Assembly (NCBI GenBank): GCA_023052935.1 | Contig: CM041298.1 | Location: 57,654,217-57,718,216 of the forward strand | Source: Piezodorus guildinii | Taxonomy: Eukaryota > Arthropoda > Insecta > Hemiptera > Pentatomidae | Length of the DNA stretch: 64,000 nt | Reading direction: 5' to 3' | Part shown: positions 50,568 to 61,793 of the stretch, piece after piece | Layout: each line of letters starts with the position of its first letter | Position numbering within the stretch: the stretch's first letter is position 1 | Notes under the pieces: model-generated | Database searches by the model: none | What the model saw: only the letters and a program-made list of their open reading frames with translations | What the model was told of the DNA's origin: nothing | Program-made: the position numbers and the translations under genes

Positions 50568-52245
50568 AATATGCTTTCATGCACAAATAGTATTTAAATT
50601 AGAAATAATTAATAACAGTGTCAGTTTATGAATTTATATGAACTTTCCATTTAGTTCAACAATTTAGTATTTAGTACGTAGTAGGAAGAATATAACTTGT
50701 TAGATACTGTACAGTGGCAACACTGTACCCCATAACCTTCTTCATTGCAAATATTATAAATAACTTATGTTAATAAGTTTATGGGTTTATATCAATTTTT
50801 CTATTAACTTGTACGACTTCTTTTATTGCATGTTGACATTTATAAAATATTGCGATTTCCAAGAATTATAGTCTATATTATTATTTATATTTCAGAAATA
50901 ATTATTAGATGACTTGATTATCGGAAACTTGATTTTCTCATTTAAATAAAGTTCATTGCAACGTATTTTACTTATATGCAATACTTTCAGGAAAGAATAG
51001 TGATGTGAAAAATGTATCAAGATCTCCGACCTGTGTAGGAGGAGTTTGAACCGAAAATCGCGACATCATTTTAAATACAGAGAAAAAGAAAGAAAGAAGG
51101 GGTTTACCATATCTATCCTACGGGTAAGAATTTGCTTCTATATTTATTTAACATATATTTCTTTTATTCTTTATTTAGTCTTTATTAATTATCCTTGTAA
51201 TTTTATTTATTTATTTTTATTTGATTTTTTTATTTTATTTTATTTTTTTATTTTATTTTATCTTTTTATTTTATTTGATTTTTTTATTTTATTTGATTTT
51301 TTCATTTACGATTTACATATAGGATGAATGATTTCTTTTAGCTGTAATACTCATAACTAAAAAAAAATATATATATATATTTAAAATAATGGTTGCGGTT
51401 TGGTAAATACTAAACCATACTTATGTAGTAGTCGTTTGCCTTTCAAATCGTTCAAATTCTCTTCTAAAAATACATCAATTTGCATTCTATTTATCCAAAT
51501 AAATAATTGGATTTGGTTTAATTTACATAAACCTTGGCAAGGTGGTTACAAATATTTGTACTGTTATTTTTGCCTTATTTTGACCGCGTACTAAATTAAC
51601 TTAGTCGTTAGTTCGAAATAAGACGGTAAAGAAGGATTTTACCAATACATTTTTAAAACTTCTCCGTTAATCCCAATTTTATTTTATTGTTTTTTGGCTA
51701 TGGATTTTAGAATGTTTTTTCGAGCATAAGAAATCCTTAAGATTATTCTGTGAAATTTAGCTTACAATCGGGGTTTATCAAGAGATATTTTAATATAATA
51801 CTTATTTGTATTTATTAGGTTTTTAACGTTGGTCAATTAAATCTGCAACTAAAAGTTTACAAACGGTAAAAAAACGTTTAAAGTAGAACGAGAACGGGAA
51901 ACATTTGTAACTAAGTCATTAGAATTTATTTGTTCCTGTGGATGCGGGGCTGGGCAGACGTGACTGATATAGAGGCCGCGGTAAAAATATATATTCACTC
52001 GCTATAACCAATGCTTGTGTGTAATATATGTATATGTATAAGTGTATATATTTATACAATACATATAGCCCTTTGAAAGACGAGAAATTCAACCCATATT
52101 TAATCCTCAAGCTCTGAAATTATTCATGATTAATTTGTCCAAAAATGTACTTCTATTGTTGACTTTTTTTACTGATACCAATTATTTTCTTATATTGGCT
52201 GACATAAGCCACTAATCTGGATCTGATTACGATCAAAACCATTTG
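50568..52245. other. Unassigned AT-rich region with low-complexity tracts
   Basis: 51164-51310 is an imperfect (TTTTA)n tract, which explains the Phe/Ile/Leu-only frame there. A run of TA lies near 51367-51382. No gene or known repeat is recognised in the remaining sequence. Confidence 0.4.
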
Positions 52246-52258
52246 AAAAGAAGACGAC

Positions 52259-52487
52259 CCGCAGGTGGTCCTAGGATTTTTTAATGGGAGTAAAAAATCC
52301 TTAGTTACGCCGTCCTTCGGAGGGGACGTTAAAAGGTGGTCCCGAGCCTGTGCGATGTCAGGTACTCGTTAAAGATCCCTATCCTAATAAAACCTGGATA
52401 GGCAAAATTTAGGACTCCCACTGTAGCATCGTCCGATTAGCCATTGTAGCATAAAGTGACGTTAAATAAATAAACAAATAAACAAAC
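52259..52487 (+). repeat. SINE-1, 5'-truncated, 13-bp TSD
   Basis: Begins inside the head at GCAGGTGGTCCTAGG and is otherwise close to consensus through GTGACGTTAAATAAATAAAC. It is flanked by AAAAGAAGACGAC at 52246-52258 and 52488-52500. The 5' truncation with a perfect duplication shows target-primed reverse transcription that stopped early. Confidence 0.93.
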
Positions 52488-52500
52488 AAAAGAAGACGAC

Positions 52501-52774
52501 ATCATGCTCTTCTAACAACTGAATTGTCGTTAGGCATACTTACAGGCAGACTGAAAGATCTTCAGTTCAATGCATAGTTTATGCAACCGTACTTTTTCTA
52601 TGTCAAAGTTTCTAAAACTATGGGTTTAGGTCGAGATTAATCCTAACTGCAAGGTTTTTCCATTTTCCATAACTCTAGCTCCAGGAAAACTTTCCTTTTC
52701 TAAGATTGATGCATAGGTTATAACAGAATAAATAGTTATACTGTCACTATTTACTTTTTATATTAAAAATAATG
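52501..52774. other. Unassigned region
   Basis: No gene or repeat recognised between the SINE and element A copy 10. Confidence 0.4.
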
Positions 52775-53552
52775 TTAGTGCGCGCAAAACACGACTGTCT
52801 CTTACCTCCGTTTTTAAAATAAATTTAAAAATTTTCAAATACCGCTAGAGATGAAATGAATTTAAAGAAATAATTACACTGATTTTCGTGTGTTTTATGA
52901 AGCAATATATTATATCATTATCTAAAACAATCAGTTAGTTTTATCGGTCTTTCATTACTCTCAGTTCACTTTTACATGTTTTTGTATAAAATAATAATTT
53001 TTTCTAAAATCTCTGGCTTTCCAACGGTATATTATACATATATATCACTGTTCTTACAATTACATTAAAAAATTATTTTTATTGTTTCTCTTTTAGCTAG
53101 ATAGGGAATTCGTTCTACTTATATATTTACCCGTTTTTATACCAATGCAGGCAGAATGATATAAGTGATTTTTTCGAATTTACAAAATTAAAGGTACTTC
53201 AGAGGAAGAAAATTTAAAGAATCAACATTTAGACCCAGTCAGACTATCTTAATAATAATGAAACTTATATGATATTAAATTCTATTGAATTTTACATCGA
53301 TATACCGAGTTTAATCAAAATCGTTAGAGCCGTTTTTAAGAAAATCGTAAAAAGGTGAAAGATTCGTGGTATAAAGTGGTAGAACCGATTTTGATTAAAA
53401 CGTTCACTGTAACACCTTCACATACGCACACAGACCTTTTTGCGGGACTTGGTCATTTGAACTTGGGGGTCCCTAAAACCTGTATTTCCGGTTAAAACTC
53501 GAATTCGAAAATTTTCACTATTGCAATATGTTCCATATATAGAAGTGAAAGT
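52775..53552 (-). repeat. Element A copy 10
   Basis: Reverse orientation. Degraded start GTGCGCGCAAAACACGACTG, body with TTTCCAACGGTATATTATAC, an AC tract nearly lost (TACGCACACAGACC), then GCGGGACTTGGTCATTTG and an end ATAGAAGTGAAAGTAAAAA. The terminal hairpin is shortened. Confidence 0.85.
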
Positions 53553-53949
53553 AAAAATTAAAATATATTTATTGATATTTACAACTATATAACAAATTAC
53601 ATTTAGTAAAAGTGATACAAGATATACTGCCATGATTCACATGTAGGGATACTGCCCCTGGCAGCTCTCTAAAAACTATGCTAAACTAGAAGGTCTCGGG
53701 GTCATCTTCTTTTCAGACGCCTCGGAGGATTATCATTGATTGCAGAGGAAGCAAGGATTGAAACTAGTGGATTACAGTGGGAATGGGTTTTGTCATAAAA
53801 GGAGTGGTACCTAGTTTGGGCCGTGTCAGCAACATATGGAACATTAAGTCCAAGTCCAAGATAAAATATGTATGGTTTAGTGGCGGGCGCGTCAGGTTTA
53901 GGAAGTCCGATGGTTACCCGCGGTAATGGTAAATAAACCATCTGACTTA

Positions 53950-55525
53950 GACATTTTTATTTGATTTATGTTTCCGAGTCACTACAATATTGTATTAATT
54001 TTATTTTATTTGTTTAAAAAAGATATTTTATTTTTTTTAAATTTTGCTCTAATCTGTCTAAAAGGTATAAGTGCCATTTATTTTTCAATTTGGATAATTT
54101 TTTATTTACAGTGTTATCATAGCTATATTTTATTTACACTATTCTTTTTTATCTATCGCTACCGCAATCTAAGTGTTTTATTTCCATGTAACTTATTTTG
54201 TTCTAAAACTTTAAGTCAACATTTTCATTTTTCCTCACAAAATGTTAATGCCACTTATTTTTTAAATTGGATTATTTTTTATTTACAATGTAGTTACAGT
54301 TATATTTTATTTACATTATTTTTTTTAACTATGGTTATCTAAGTATTTTATCTGCATATAATTTATTTTTTTCCAAAACTTTAAATCAAAATTTTCATTT
54401 TTTCTCACTTCAACCAGAGGAAAATTTATTTAGTTACACAGTTAAGAATTTATCTATTTTCTTATTTCCTTCTGCATATGATGGATATTTTATTTTTTAT
54501 GTAATAGACTTATTAATTAGCCATAATGAAGATTTTTCTATCTTTATTTATATTGTAAATATTTTACTTTCTTATTTAATAGTTTTATCATTTTTTTTTT
54601 ATTTCCTAATTATTTATGTATGTATCATATTTTTTGTATACAGAAGAATGTCTTTTCATTTACATATTATTTTATTTTTTGAGAGGCTTCATTTTTATTT
54701 TCATTTTTGAAATAGAAAACACTTTATTCTCTTACATGGAAGATGTTTTATTTACTCACTTTATATTAGAGATATCTTTTTTTATTTTGACCAAACCTCA
54801 TTATCTATTATTATATTTTATCAGTTGTGATTATCATAGAAATGAAACTAAAACGTCTTATCTGTACCATATTCAATTTTGTTTTGTTTTTTCATTTACT
54901 AGTTCCTTAAATTGTATTTGTTCCATTTATTTTCTCTGTATTATCGATTTTTTTTTTTTTTTTTTTATTCTGGTATTTACCTTAGCATATTTATGTTATT
55001 TTCATATCTATTTTATTTCGACCTATAATGTAAACTTTTTTTAAACTTTATTTATTTATTTATATAGTAAATATTTTAATCTTTTATTTTATAGTTTATC
55101 ATATTTTCATTTTCTAATATTGTTAGTAAATACCAATTAAGTTATCATATATATATATATTTTTTTTTTTTATCTAGAAGACATTGAAGATTTTTTTATT
55201 TTTTATTTACTCACTTTGTATTAAAGATATATATTTTTATTTTTACCGAATCTCATTTTTACATATTATTATATTCCATTGTCATAGAAGTGAAAATAGG
55301 ACAGCTTCTCTGTACCATATTGTTTTGTTTTTTCATTTAACAGTTTCTTAAATTATTTTTATGTGATTTATTTCTTCTTTCTACTATCATGGAATTTTTA
55401 TTTGAGGTTTTTATTTTTATTTTGGTATTTATTTAATCATATTTATGTTATTTTTATATGTATTTTATTTCGATCCAAAATAGAGTGCTGGACGAAAAAT
55501 TGTTATATCCTATCCTTCAGTCCTA
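53950..55525. repeat. T-rich inter-ORF spacer built from tandem duplications
   Basis: The plus strand is dominated by T. A block of about 180 bases recurs: 54068-54245 and 54248-54425 share 'AATTTGGAT.ATTTTTTATTTACA', TATATTTTATTTACA.TATT and AAAACTTTAA.TCAA.ATTTTCATTTTT.CTCAC. A second pair about 460 bases apart (near 54770-55040 and 55205-55480) shares 'AT.GAA.TGAAA.TA..AC', CTGTACCATATT and TTTTGTTTTTTCATTTA. The Phe-rich frames here (such as 54616-55044) are low-complexity and not genes. Confidence 0.75.
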
Positions 55526-55564
55526 ATGCTTTTTTCAGTTTTTCCTCTTCTCAATCCTCCCATT

Positions 55565-58350
55565 ATGACTAATATCCTAACTTCCTGTCACATAAACGCA
55601 CAATCCCTCTTAGCCCACTATGATGAATTCCAAAAATATTTCCTTGACAACTTTTATCATATAGTAGCCGTCTCCGAAACATGGTTAGAACCATTTATCC
55701 CTTCCTCTCAGGTTTCCCTTCTAAACTACTGTTTCCTACGACATGACAGACCTGATCGCACGGGAGGTGGAGTCGGGCTGTATATTCACGATAGCCTGAA
55801 AGCCAAAATCCTACTGAAGTCTCCTCCTAACCCCTTTCCTCACATAGAATACATGTTTGTTGAAATTTCAACCATCTCCTCACCCTTGTTATACGCCGTT
55901 GTCTACCGACCTCCTCGTGTTCCATTTGATGACCTCTTCCAATCCTCCCTTGTCCAACTGGTCTCAGCATATAATAATATAATTATCTCTGGTGATTTTA
56001 ATACTAACATGTTATCTGAGTCCAGCGACAAATCCTTCCTCACCGATTTAATATACTCCCTCAATCTGTACCTCGTTCCTTATCATCCTACTCATCATTC
56101 TCAGTATACTGATACCTAGACCTACATATTTCTGACTCTCCTGTAAAAATTATTTCCTCATCGCAGCATCCCGTTCCTTTCTTATCATCACACGACCTTA
56201 TCCATATTACTTATGATCTACCTGTCAAATCCTACAACCCAAGAATCATATCATATCGTAATTTAGACCTTTTTTCCTACGAATCTCTTCAACCTGATCT
56301 GGACTCTATCCACTGGGACACGATATACTCCGACAACTCCATTGATCCTATGGTCTCCACTCTTACCTCAAACCTACGATCTATACTAGACATCCACGCT
56401 CCCCTGAAAACCAGAATCTTACGCCGTCCTACTGCGCCTTGGCTCACCCCGAGATAAAGGATATGATGAAGAGAAGGGAAGCGGCAAGACGCAAATTTCG
56501 ACGCACCCGTTTGCAAGAAGACTATGTGTCTTTCAAGAAGCTCCGTAATGAAACCCAATGCGCAGTGCGACGTGCTAAATCCCTCCATATCCATTCTGTC
56601 CTTTCCGATGCTCCTGATAATAAATCTAAATGGAAAATCCTTAGAAAATTGTCATTTCCCGAACCCAATAACCCCAGTTCTTTCCAAATCACGCCTGACG
56701 AACTCAATAACCATTTCATATCCTTTGCTTCTGGTTCCTCGACAGCTCCTGACATTACTTACCGAAGCTTCAATCCCAACAGTTTCTTCTTTTCTCACGT
56801 GTCCTACGACGAACTACTTAATGCAATCTTAAAATCCCGTACTAACGACTATGGACCGGATAATATTCCAGTAAAACTAATAAAATCCAGCCTCCCATCA
56901 CTCATACCGGCATTAGATCATATTTATTATTTCTCTCTGCAAAATTCCACTTTTCCTTCTTCCTGGAAAACCGCCCTCGTCCGACCACTAAATAAAGTTC
57001 CGAATCCTACCTCACCGCAAGATTTCCGTCCTATCTCTATTCTATCCAATCTATCAAAACCGCTCGAACGCCTTGTCCAAACCCAACTATCAAATTTCCT
57101 TGAAGAAAACTCTCTCCTTAGTCCTCTCCAATCCGGGTTTCGACCTGGTTATTCTACCCAATCCGCTCTCCTTAAAATAACACAAGACCTCCAAAATTCC
57201 ATTGATCATCAAAAATTAACTATACTCATCCTCCTAGATTTCTCAAAGACGTTTGACACGGTTGATCATAATATTCTTCTTACTAAACTCCAAAATCTTC
57301 CAGTATCCAACAGTGCTTTGCGCTGGTTCCAATCCTTCCTCTCCGATCATTCTCAGTATGTAGTAGTGCCGGATCAACCTCCTTCCAGTACCCTACCTCT
57401 ATCCTGTGGTGTCCCTCAGGAATCGTCTCTATCTCCTACCCTATTCGCTATCTACATTAATGACCTCCCTCTCCATATTAATCACTCTAAATACCACCTC
57501 TATGCTGATGATTTCCAAATATACCTCTGCTTCCCACCTTCCGACCTATTACTAGCTACAAAAAGATTACAAGAGGACATAAATCGAATAAGCCACTGGG
57601 CTGAAGTGAATAAGTTAAAATTAAATGTTGAAAAAACAAAAGCAATTGTAATAGGATCCCCTCACCTTCTGAAAACTGTTCCTCATATTCCAACCTTGTT
57701 CCTCAATAGTAATCCTATTAAGTTCCACTCTACTGTCCGAAATCTGGGAGTAACCTTCGATTAAAGTCTATCCTTCAAAAATCATATTTCAGAAATCTCT
57801 CGACGTACCCTTTCAACCTTAAAGCAACTGTATTCCCTCCGTCACCTATTTCCGCTTGAAACCCAAATACTCCTCGTTACCTCCCTAATATTCCCCCACT
57901 TCGACTATTGCTGTACGGTATATGGTGGTGTCTGGGGATCTCGAGGTAAAAATAAAACGCTTAATCAATTCCTTTGTTCGCTTCATCTTCGGGGTCCCTA
58001 GATACACCTCTGTATCCCAATTTTATGGAGAGTTGAAGTGGCTTAACCCTTCCAATCGTCGCAAGTATTTCCTTGCGTCATTCCTTTACCAAATTATCCA
58101 ATCCCGCCGTCCATCATATATTTTTGACCTCCTACAGTTCAAATCCTCTATCCATTCCCGTTCTACACGCTCCAGGCCTTCGGATTTATACAGTACGGCC
58201 CACAGAACTGCACATTTCGACAGATCCTTTCTCATTCGATCCTCCATCCTATGGAATTCTATCCCTTCTTCCATCCGTCTCTCCAATTCTCTTTCTACCT
58301 TCAAATCCCGCATATTTGATCACTTATTGCACATCCAGGCTCAATAGAAT
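55565..58350 (+). pseudogene. CR1-group ORF2 pseudogene
   Basis: Full-length homologue of ORF2 at 36775-39579. The endonuclease piece (55565-56119: 'CHINAQSLLAHYDEF', 'VSETWLEP', 'TGGGVGLYI', 'IISGDFNTN') ends at an in-frame TAG. A frameshift near 56450 precedes the long piece to 57764 ('FRPISILSNLSKPLERLV', 'LLDFSKTFDTVDH', 'GVPQESSLSPTLFA', 'HLYADDFQIYL'). A TAA at 57762 and another frameshift near 57940 precede the last piece ('SVSQFYGELKWLNP', 'SFLIRSSILWNSIP'). 'VPQE' in place of 'VPQG' is a further lesion in the palm. Inactive. Confidence 0.93.
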
Positions 58351-58753
58351 TCTAAATAAGCTTTTTATTTATTTATTTTTTTATATATATATTTTTTTTT
58401 TTCATCTCATTTAAATATGTATATTTTATACCATTAATTATTAACTTGTTTATATTTAATTAATTTACTCTAAGACTCTAAAGCCCTTTTTTTTTGTACA
58501 TTTTGTATATTTTGTTCTAAAGGGACATGTCCCAGAATAATAAAGAACTTATTAATTTATTTAAGGTCTTCATGGATCAGTTTATTTGTGACCAAATAAG
58601 GAGTATTGAGTATTTTTCGAAGAATTTTTTATTCTAAAGATTGGAGACGGAAAAAATTTGATGGTTTAGTAGAGCCCCAAATCTCTACCCCGTAAGTCCA
58701 TATTGGTCTTCTGATAGTCATGTAGATGAGCCTTTTGTACTTAAGTGGAAGGT

Positions 58754-59013
58754 GGTCACTTGTAGTGCAGTGGCTAGCATTAAAGCCTTCTACACCCAAG
58801 ATTATGAGTTCGAACCCGCAGGTGACCCTTAATGGGAGTAAAAAATCCTCAGTTATGCCGAGGAGACGTTAAAAGGTGGTCCCGAGCTTGTGCGATGTCA
58901 GGTACTCGTTAAAGACCCCTATTATAATTAAATCTTGATAGGCAAAATATAGTACTGTGATCGTTCGATTACCCACTGTAGCATAAAGTGACGTTAAATG
59001 AATAAACAAACAA
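58754..59013 (+). repeat. SINE-1, full length, 15-bp TSD
   Basis: Head GGTCACTTGTAGTGCAGTGG, box B GAGTTCGAACCCGC, body with GTGCGATGTCAGGTACTC, tail GTGACGTTAAATGAATAAAC. Flanked by ACTTAAGTGGAAGGT at 58739-58753 and 59014-59028. Inserted in the Jockey remnant. Its head is closer to 43385-43640 than to 7056-7339, so at least two SINE-1 subfamilies exist. Confidence 0.93.
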
Positions 59014-59053
59014 ACTTAAGTGGAAGGTTTGACCGTTTGTCCAGTAAGAAACT

Positions 59054-59924
59054 AAAAATAAAACAGTTTGATTTCTAGTTGGATTATCGGATACTATCAC
59101 TGAAAATAACAAACCAAAACTATTGTGGGGAATGGATTTAATGGGTGTACATTTTTATTTATTTATTTTTTTTATCCCTTAACTGATAGTATTGATGTAA
59201 CTACGCCCTCAACCTATTGGATCTGTGTTTTGGTATTGGTGAGTGTTCGAGCGTGCGTATATTTCTGTGTGTGAGAGACGAAGAGATCTGATGAGCGGCT
59301 CCTGGTTGCCCAGGGAGATAATGGAATAGGGTCAGTTTACCGTGGAATGCCTCCTTCATCACAACATGTTTACGTTTCTCTGCCAAACTCGGCAGATTTC
59401 TTGCGTCGTCTTTCGTATTATTATCAGGTTTGGGATCCGATACTACGTTATAGACTAATAATAGATATATTTTAATTACTTACGTTGTGATGCTAATGAA
59501 AATTCCTACTTATTCCAATCCTAAGTCATATGCAAACCTTCTTAAATTTTTAATATATTCATTCCATCATATCGTTAAGAATATACATCTTCAAACGCAG
59601 AATGGTCATTATTTTTGAAACGTGAGTAATCGAAAAGTGGTCGTCTAAGTTCGTTTATGTTGTAATCATTTCGCCAGTATTCTGCTGACGGTGAAGAAAG
59701 TAATTACTCTTAAATCTTTGTTTTTTACCCGTTAAGATTTATAGATGTGAGTTACTAATTTATTCAGAGTGTGTAGAAGGTTGCGGAGATGTTCGTTTAC
59801 TTTAATGTTATATCTACTAGGCAGTATGGACTACAAAGACGTAGAGAGTTGAAATCTTTGGAACACGTGCTGGAAGACAGGAGACTGGAGTATCGTCAGG
59901 GGTGAGCCATCCTTGCTGAAGACA
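59054..59924. other. Unassigned region with one exon-like frame on the minus strand
   Basis: On the minus strand a frame from about 59445 to 59201 stays open for ~80 codons and has mixed, non-repetitive composition ('TKDDARNLPSLAEKRKHVVM', 'GKLTLFHYLPGQPGAAHQIS', 'SLTHRNIRTLEHSP'). It has no initiator ATG at its start and no recognised domain. It may be the last exon of a host gene or an unknown element remnant. The rest is AT-rich. Confidence 0.3.
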
Positions 59925-60165
59925 ATGAAAATCCTTACGCCACCGACACCTCAATAGCCATGATGAATAGGTACAACGGGATTCAAGTCAATCCAGAAAC
60001 AGTAAAAAATATTCTAAGAAGGAAAGGATACAGTGGTCGAGTCGCAAGAAGAAAGCTCTTCTTCACTAAGTTAAACCAGAAGAAGCGGCCATCAGGGGCA
60101 TATTCTCTTAGGAATCCAAATTTAATATTTTTAGGCCAGATGGAAGGTCAAAAGTGTGGAGGAAA
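59925..60165 (+). pseudogene. Tc1-like transposase fragment
   Basis: The frame at 59960 reads 'VNPETVKNILRRKGYSGRVARRKLF' and then 'TKLNQKKR', the second helix-turn-helix and GRVARKKP-type linker of Tc1 transposases. About 60 bases later, in another register, AATATTTTTAGGCCAGATGG codes for 'NIFRPDGRSKVWRK', the KFNIFGSDG..YVWRK block found much further along in Tc1. The part between, with the first catalytic Asp, is deleted. No TIR was found. Confidence 0.7.
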
Positions 60166-60267
60166 TCAACCTCAGCTTCCAAAATTAAGAATTTATTTAC
60201 GGGTGTACGGAAACCTTTCTGAGCAGTTTGTAACAATAAGAAATTAAATAATTTATTTCTATAAGAT

Positions 60268-60541
60268 TGTCATGGAGGGGAGAGTGAAGCGCTACGAGTG
60301 GCGACTCTTGAAGACAGGGAGAGAGGCTTACGAACTTTCCAAGAGTGCACTTGTGGTTTTTGTATAGTACCGTTAATTTCTCTAGTTTTACCTTTTCGTA
60401 TGTACCTTTAGAATAATAGTTTTCTGTGGCCACACACACACATGTAATCATTTAGTTGATAATATAATAATAAGTCTGGAATCAACTGTAAGTAGTTTAA
60501 TTTATTTATTTTGTATAGTAACCAATAAAAGTGGCTCATAG
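60268..60541 (+). mobile_element. Candidate LTR with adjoining primer-binding site
   Basis: TGGCGCCCAACATG at 60542-60555 matches the usual lysine-tRNA-type primer-binding site of retroviral and Ty3/gypsy-like elements. Directly upstream lies a segment that could start at TGTCATGGAGGGGAGAG (60268) and contains an AATAAAAG poly(A) signal near 60522, as an LTR should. No second LTR, gag or pol is visible, so this would be a truncated remnant. The left boundary is a guess. Confidence 0.45.
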
Positions 60542-60684
60542 CCTGGCGCCCAACATGAAGTTTTCTATTTTATCTTCCCGAAAATTAATTGGTTACAAGT
60601 TGTATATAAGAAGTAGCAGAACAATCAAAATGAGATTAAGATGCCCTATTAAATATTATCAATATCTTAACTGATAATGTTTTT

Positions 60685-61325
60685 TTTATTTGAACATATT
60701 TATTTATATTTACAACTGTATTATTATATACATCAAGTAAATGTGATGGACATAGTAAAATGACATGAAATACATGTAGAGACGCTACCCATTGGCAGAA
60801 CTCAAAATATATTCTACACTAGAACGTCTCGGGACCATCTTCTTACAGTCGCCTAGAAGGATTATCAGGAATCGAAGAGGATGGTGGGATAGAAACTAGT
60901 GGATTAGAGTGGAAATGGAGTTTTTAATGGAATGATTGATACCTGGTTCGGGCTAATTCAGTAACATATGGGACATTAAGGTCTTTATGGATAAGCTTAT
61001 TCGTAAAAAAGTAAGAAGCGTTAAGAATTTTACAAAGGATATTCGATTGTAAGGATTGGATACGAGAAGAATTCGATGGTTTAATAGAGCCGATAGCTCT
61101 ACTCCGTAAGTTCATAATGGTCTTATGATGGTCATATAAAGAAGTATTTTGTAATTGAGTGGAATGTTGGAGCGATTGTCCAGTAAGTGTTGAAGTAGTC
61201 GAAAACGTTGGGCAGTTTCTTGTCGTTTCATTCTTGTATGGTGATTGCAAGTGAGACGTTTGTCAAGGTGGAGTCCTAGGTATCGAATCTGTTCAACAAA
61301 GGCTAGGTGTGTCATTAAAGGATAT
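60685..61325 (-). mobile_element. Jockey-clade LINE, 3' fragment
   Basis: Minus strand. The 3' end at a T-run (60679-60687) is followed by sequence matching 53557-53851. Coding pieces are 'RYLGLHLDKRLTCNHHTRMK', 'RLLQHLLDNRSNIPLNYK', 'PSNSSRIQSLQSNILCKI' and 'KDLNVPYVTELARTRYQSFH', with indels. Same subfamily as 9896-10724. The 5' end is truncated near GTGTCATTAAAGG. Confidence 0.85.
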
Positions 61326-61599
61326 CAAATATGTTAAATACATTTTATTGATTAGAGTGGGAAAACAATAATATGATGCTGCATATCCACTAATTCGATG
61401 CAGAAATAGGTGGAGTATCCCAAGCAGATATTTTAGGTTATGTATAAAACAGTTACTTTTTACAATATTCCAAAAGTAAAGTAAATCAAGGCATCATCAG
61501 GAAAGAAACACGTAACTATATGTACGAGTATATATATTGTATACAGCGCATATTTGAAATATATTTTATTTAAGATTATCATTGTGTTGTATAATTTTT
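61326..61599. other. Unassigned AT-rich region
   Basis: Nothing recognised between the Jockey fragment and element A copy 11. Confidence 0.4.
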
Positions 61600-61756
61600 A
61601 CTTTCCCTTACTATCTATGAAATATATAGTAAGGGAAAGTGTTGCGATCTTATACAATTTTTAATTCTAGTTTTCAACGGAAAAACACGTTTTAGGGGGA
61701 CCTGGGACCAATTAACCAAGTTCCGAAAAAAGGTCTGTGTGTGTGTGTTTGTGGTG

Positions 61757-61793
<37 letters not shown>

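Larger units (their letters stand above)
53852..58562 (+). mobile_element. CR1-group LINE, 5'-truncated, broken ORF2, expanded spacer
   Basis: Starts inside the end of ORF1 (AAAATATGTATGGTTTAGTG encodes the 'KYVWFSGGRVRFRKSDG' match to ORF1 at 36.3 kb). A ~1.6-kb T-rich spacer follows, then ORF2 from 55565 and a 3' UTR with a GGGACATGTCCC stem (58522-58533), CAGAATAATAAAG and a short TTAATTTATT end. It differs from the intact 35.3-40.2 kb element in tail and spacer, so it is a sister family. Same family as 2030-2440 and 40395-41360. Confidence 0.9.
53557..59053 (-). mobile_element. Jockey-clade LINE 3' end, split by a CR1-group LINE and a SINE
   Basis: The 3' part 53557-53851 matches the copy at 60685-61325 (CAACATATGGAACATTAAG). 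Its continuation TTAAGGTCTTCATGGATCAG is found at 58563-59053 on the far side of the CR1-group insertion. The two parts read consecutively in the Jockey map, which shows one element split by the CR1-group LINE. Coding remnants include 'NPPRRLKRR' and 'LNVPYVADTAQTRYHS'. SINE-1 at 58754-59013 interrupts the right part. Confidence 0.85.

Noticed and set aside
51046..51327. 93-codon hydrophobic frame
   Set aside because: Low-complexity TTTTA repeat.
54616..55044. 142-codon membrane-protein-like frame
   Set aside because: Phe/Ile/Tyr richness comes from the T-rich LINE spacer. Tandem duplication, no conserved start, no domain.
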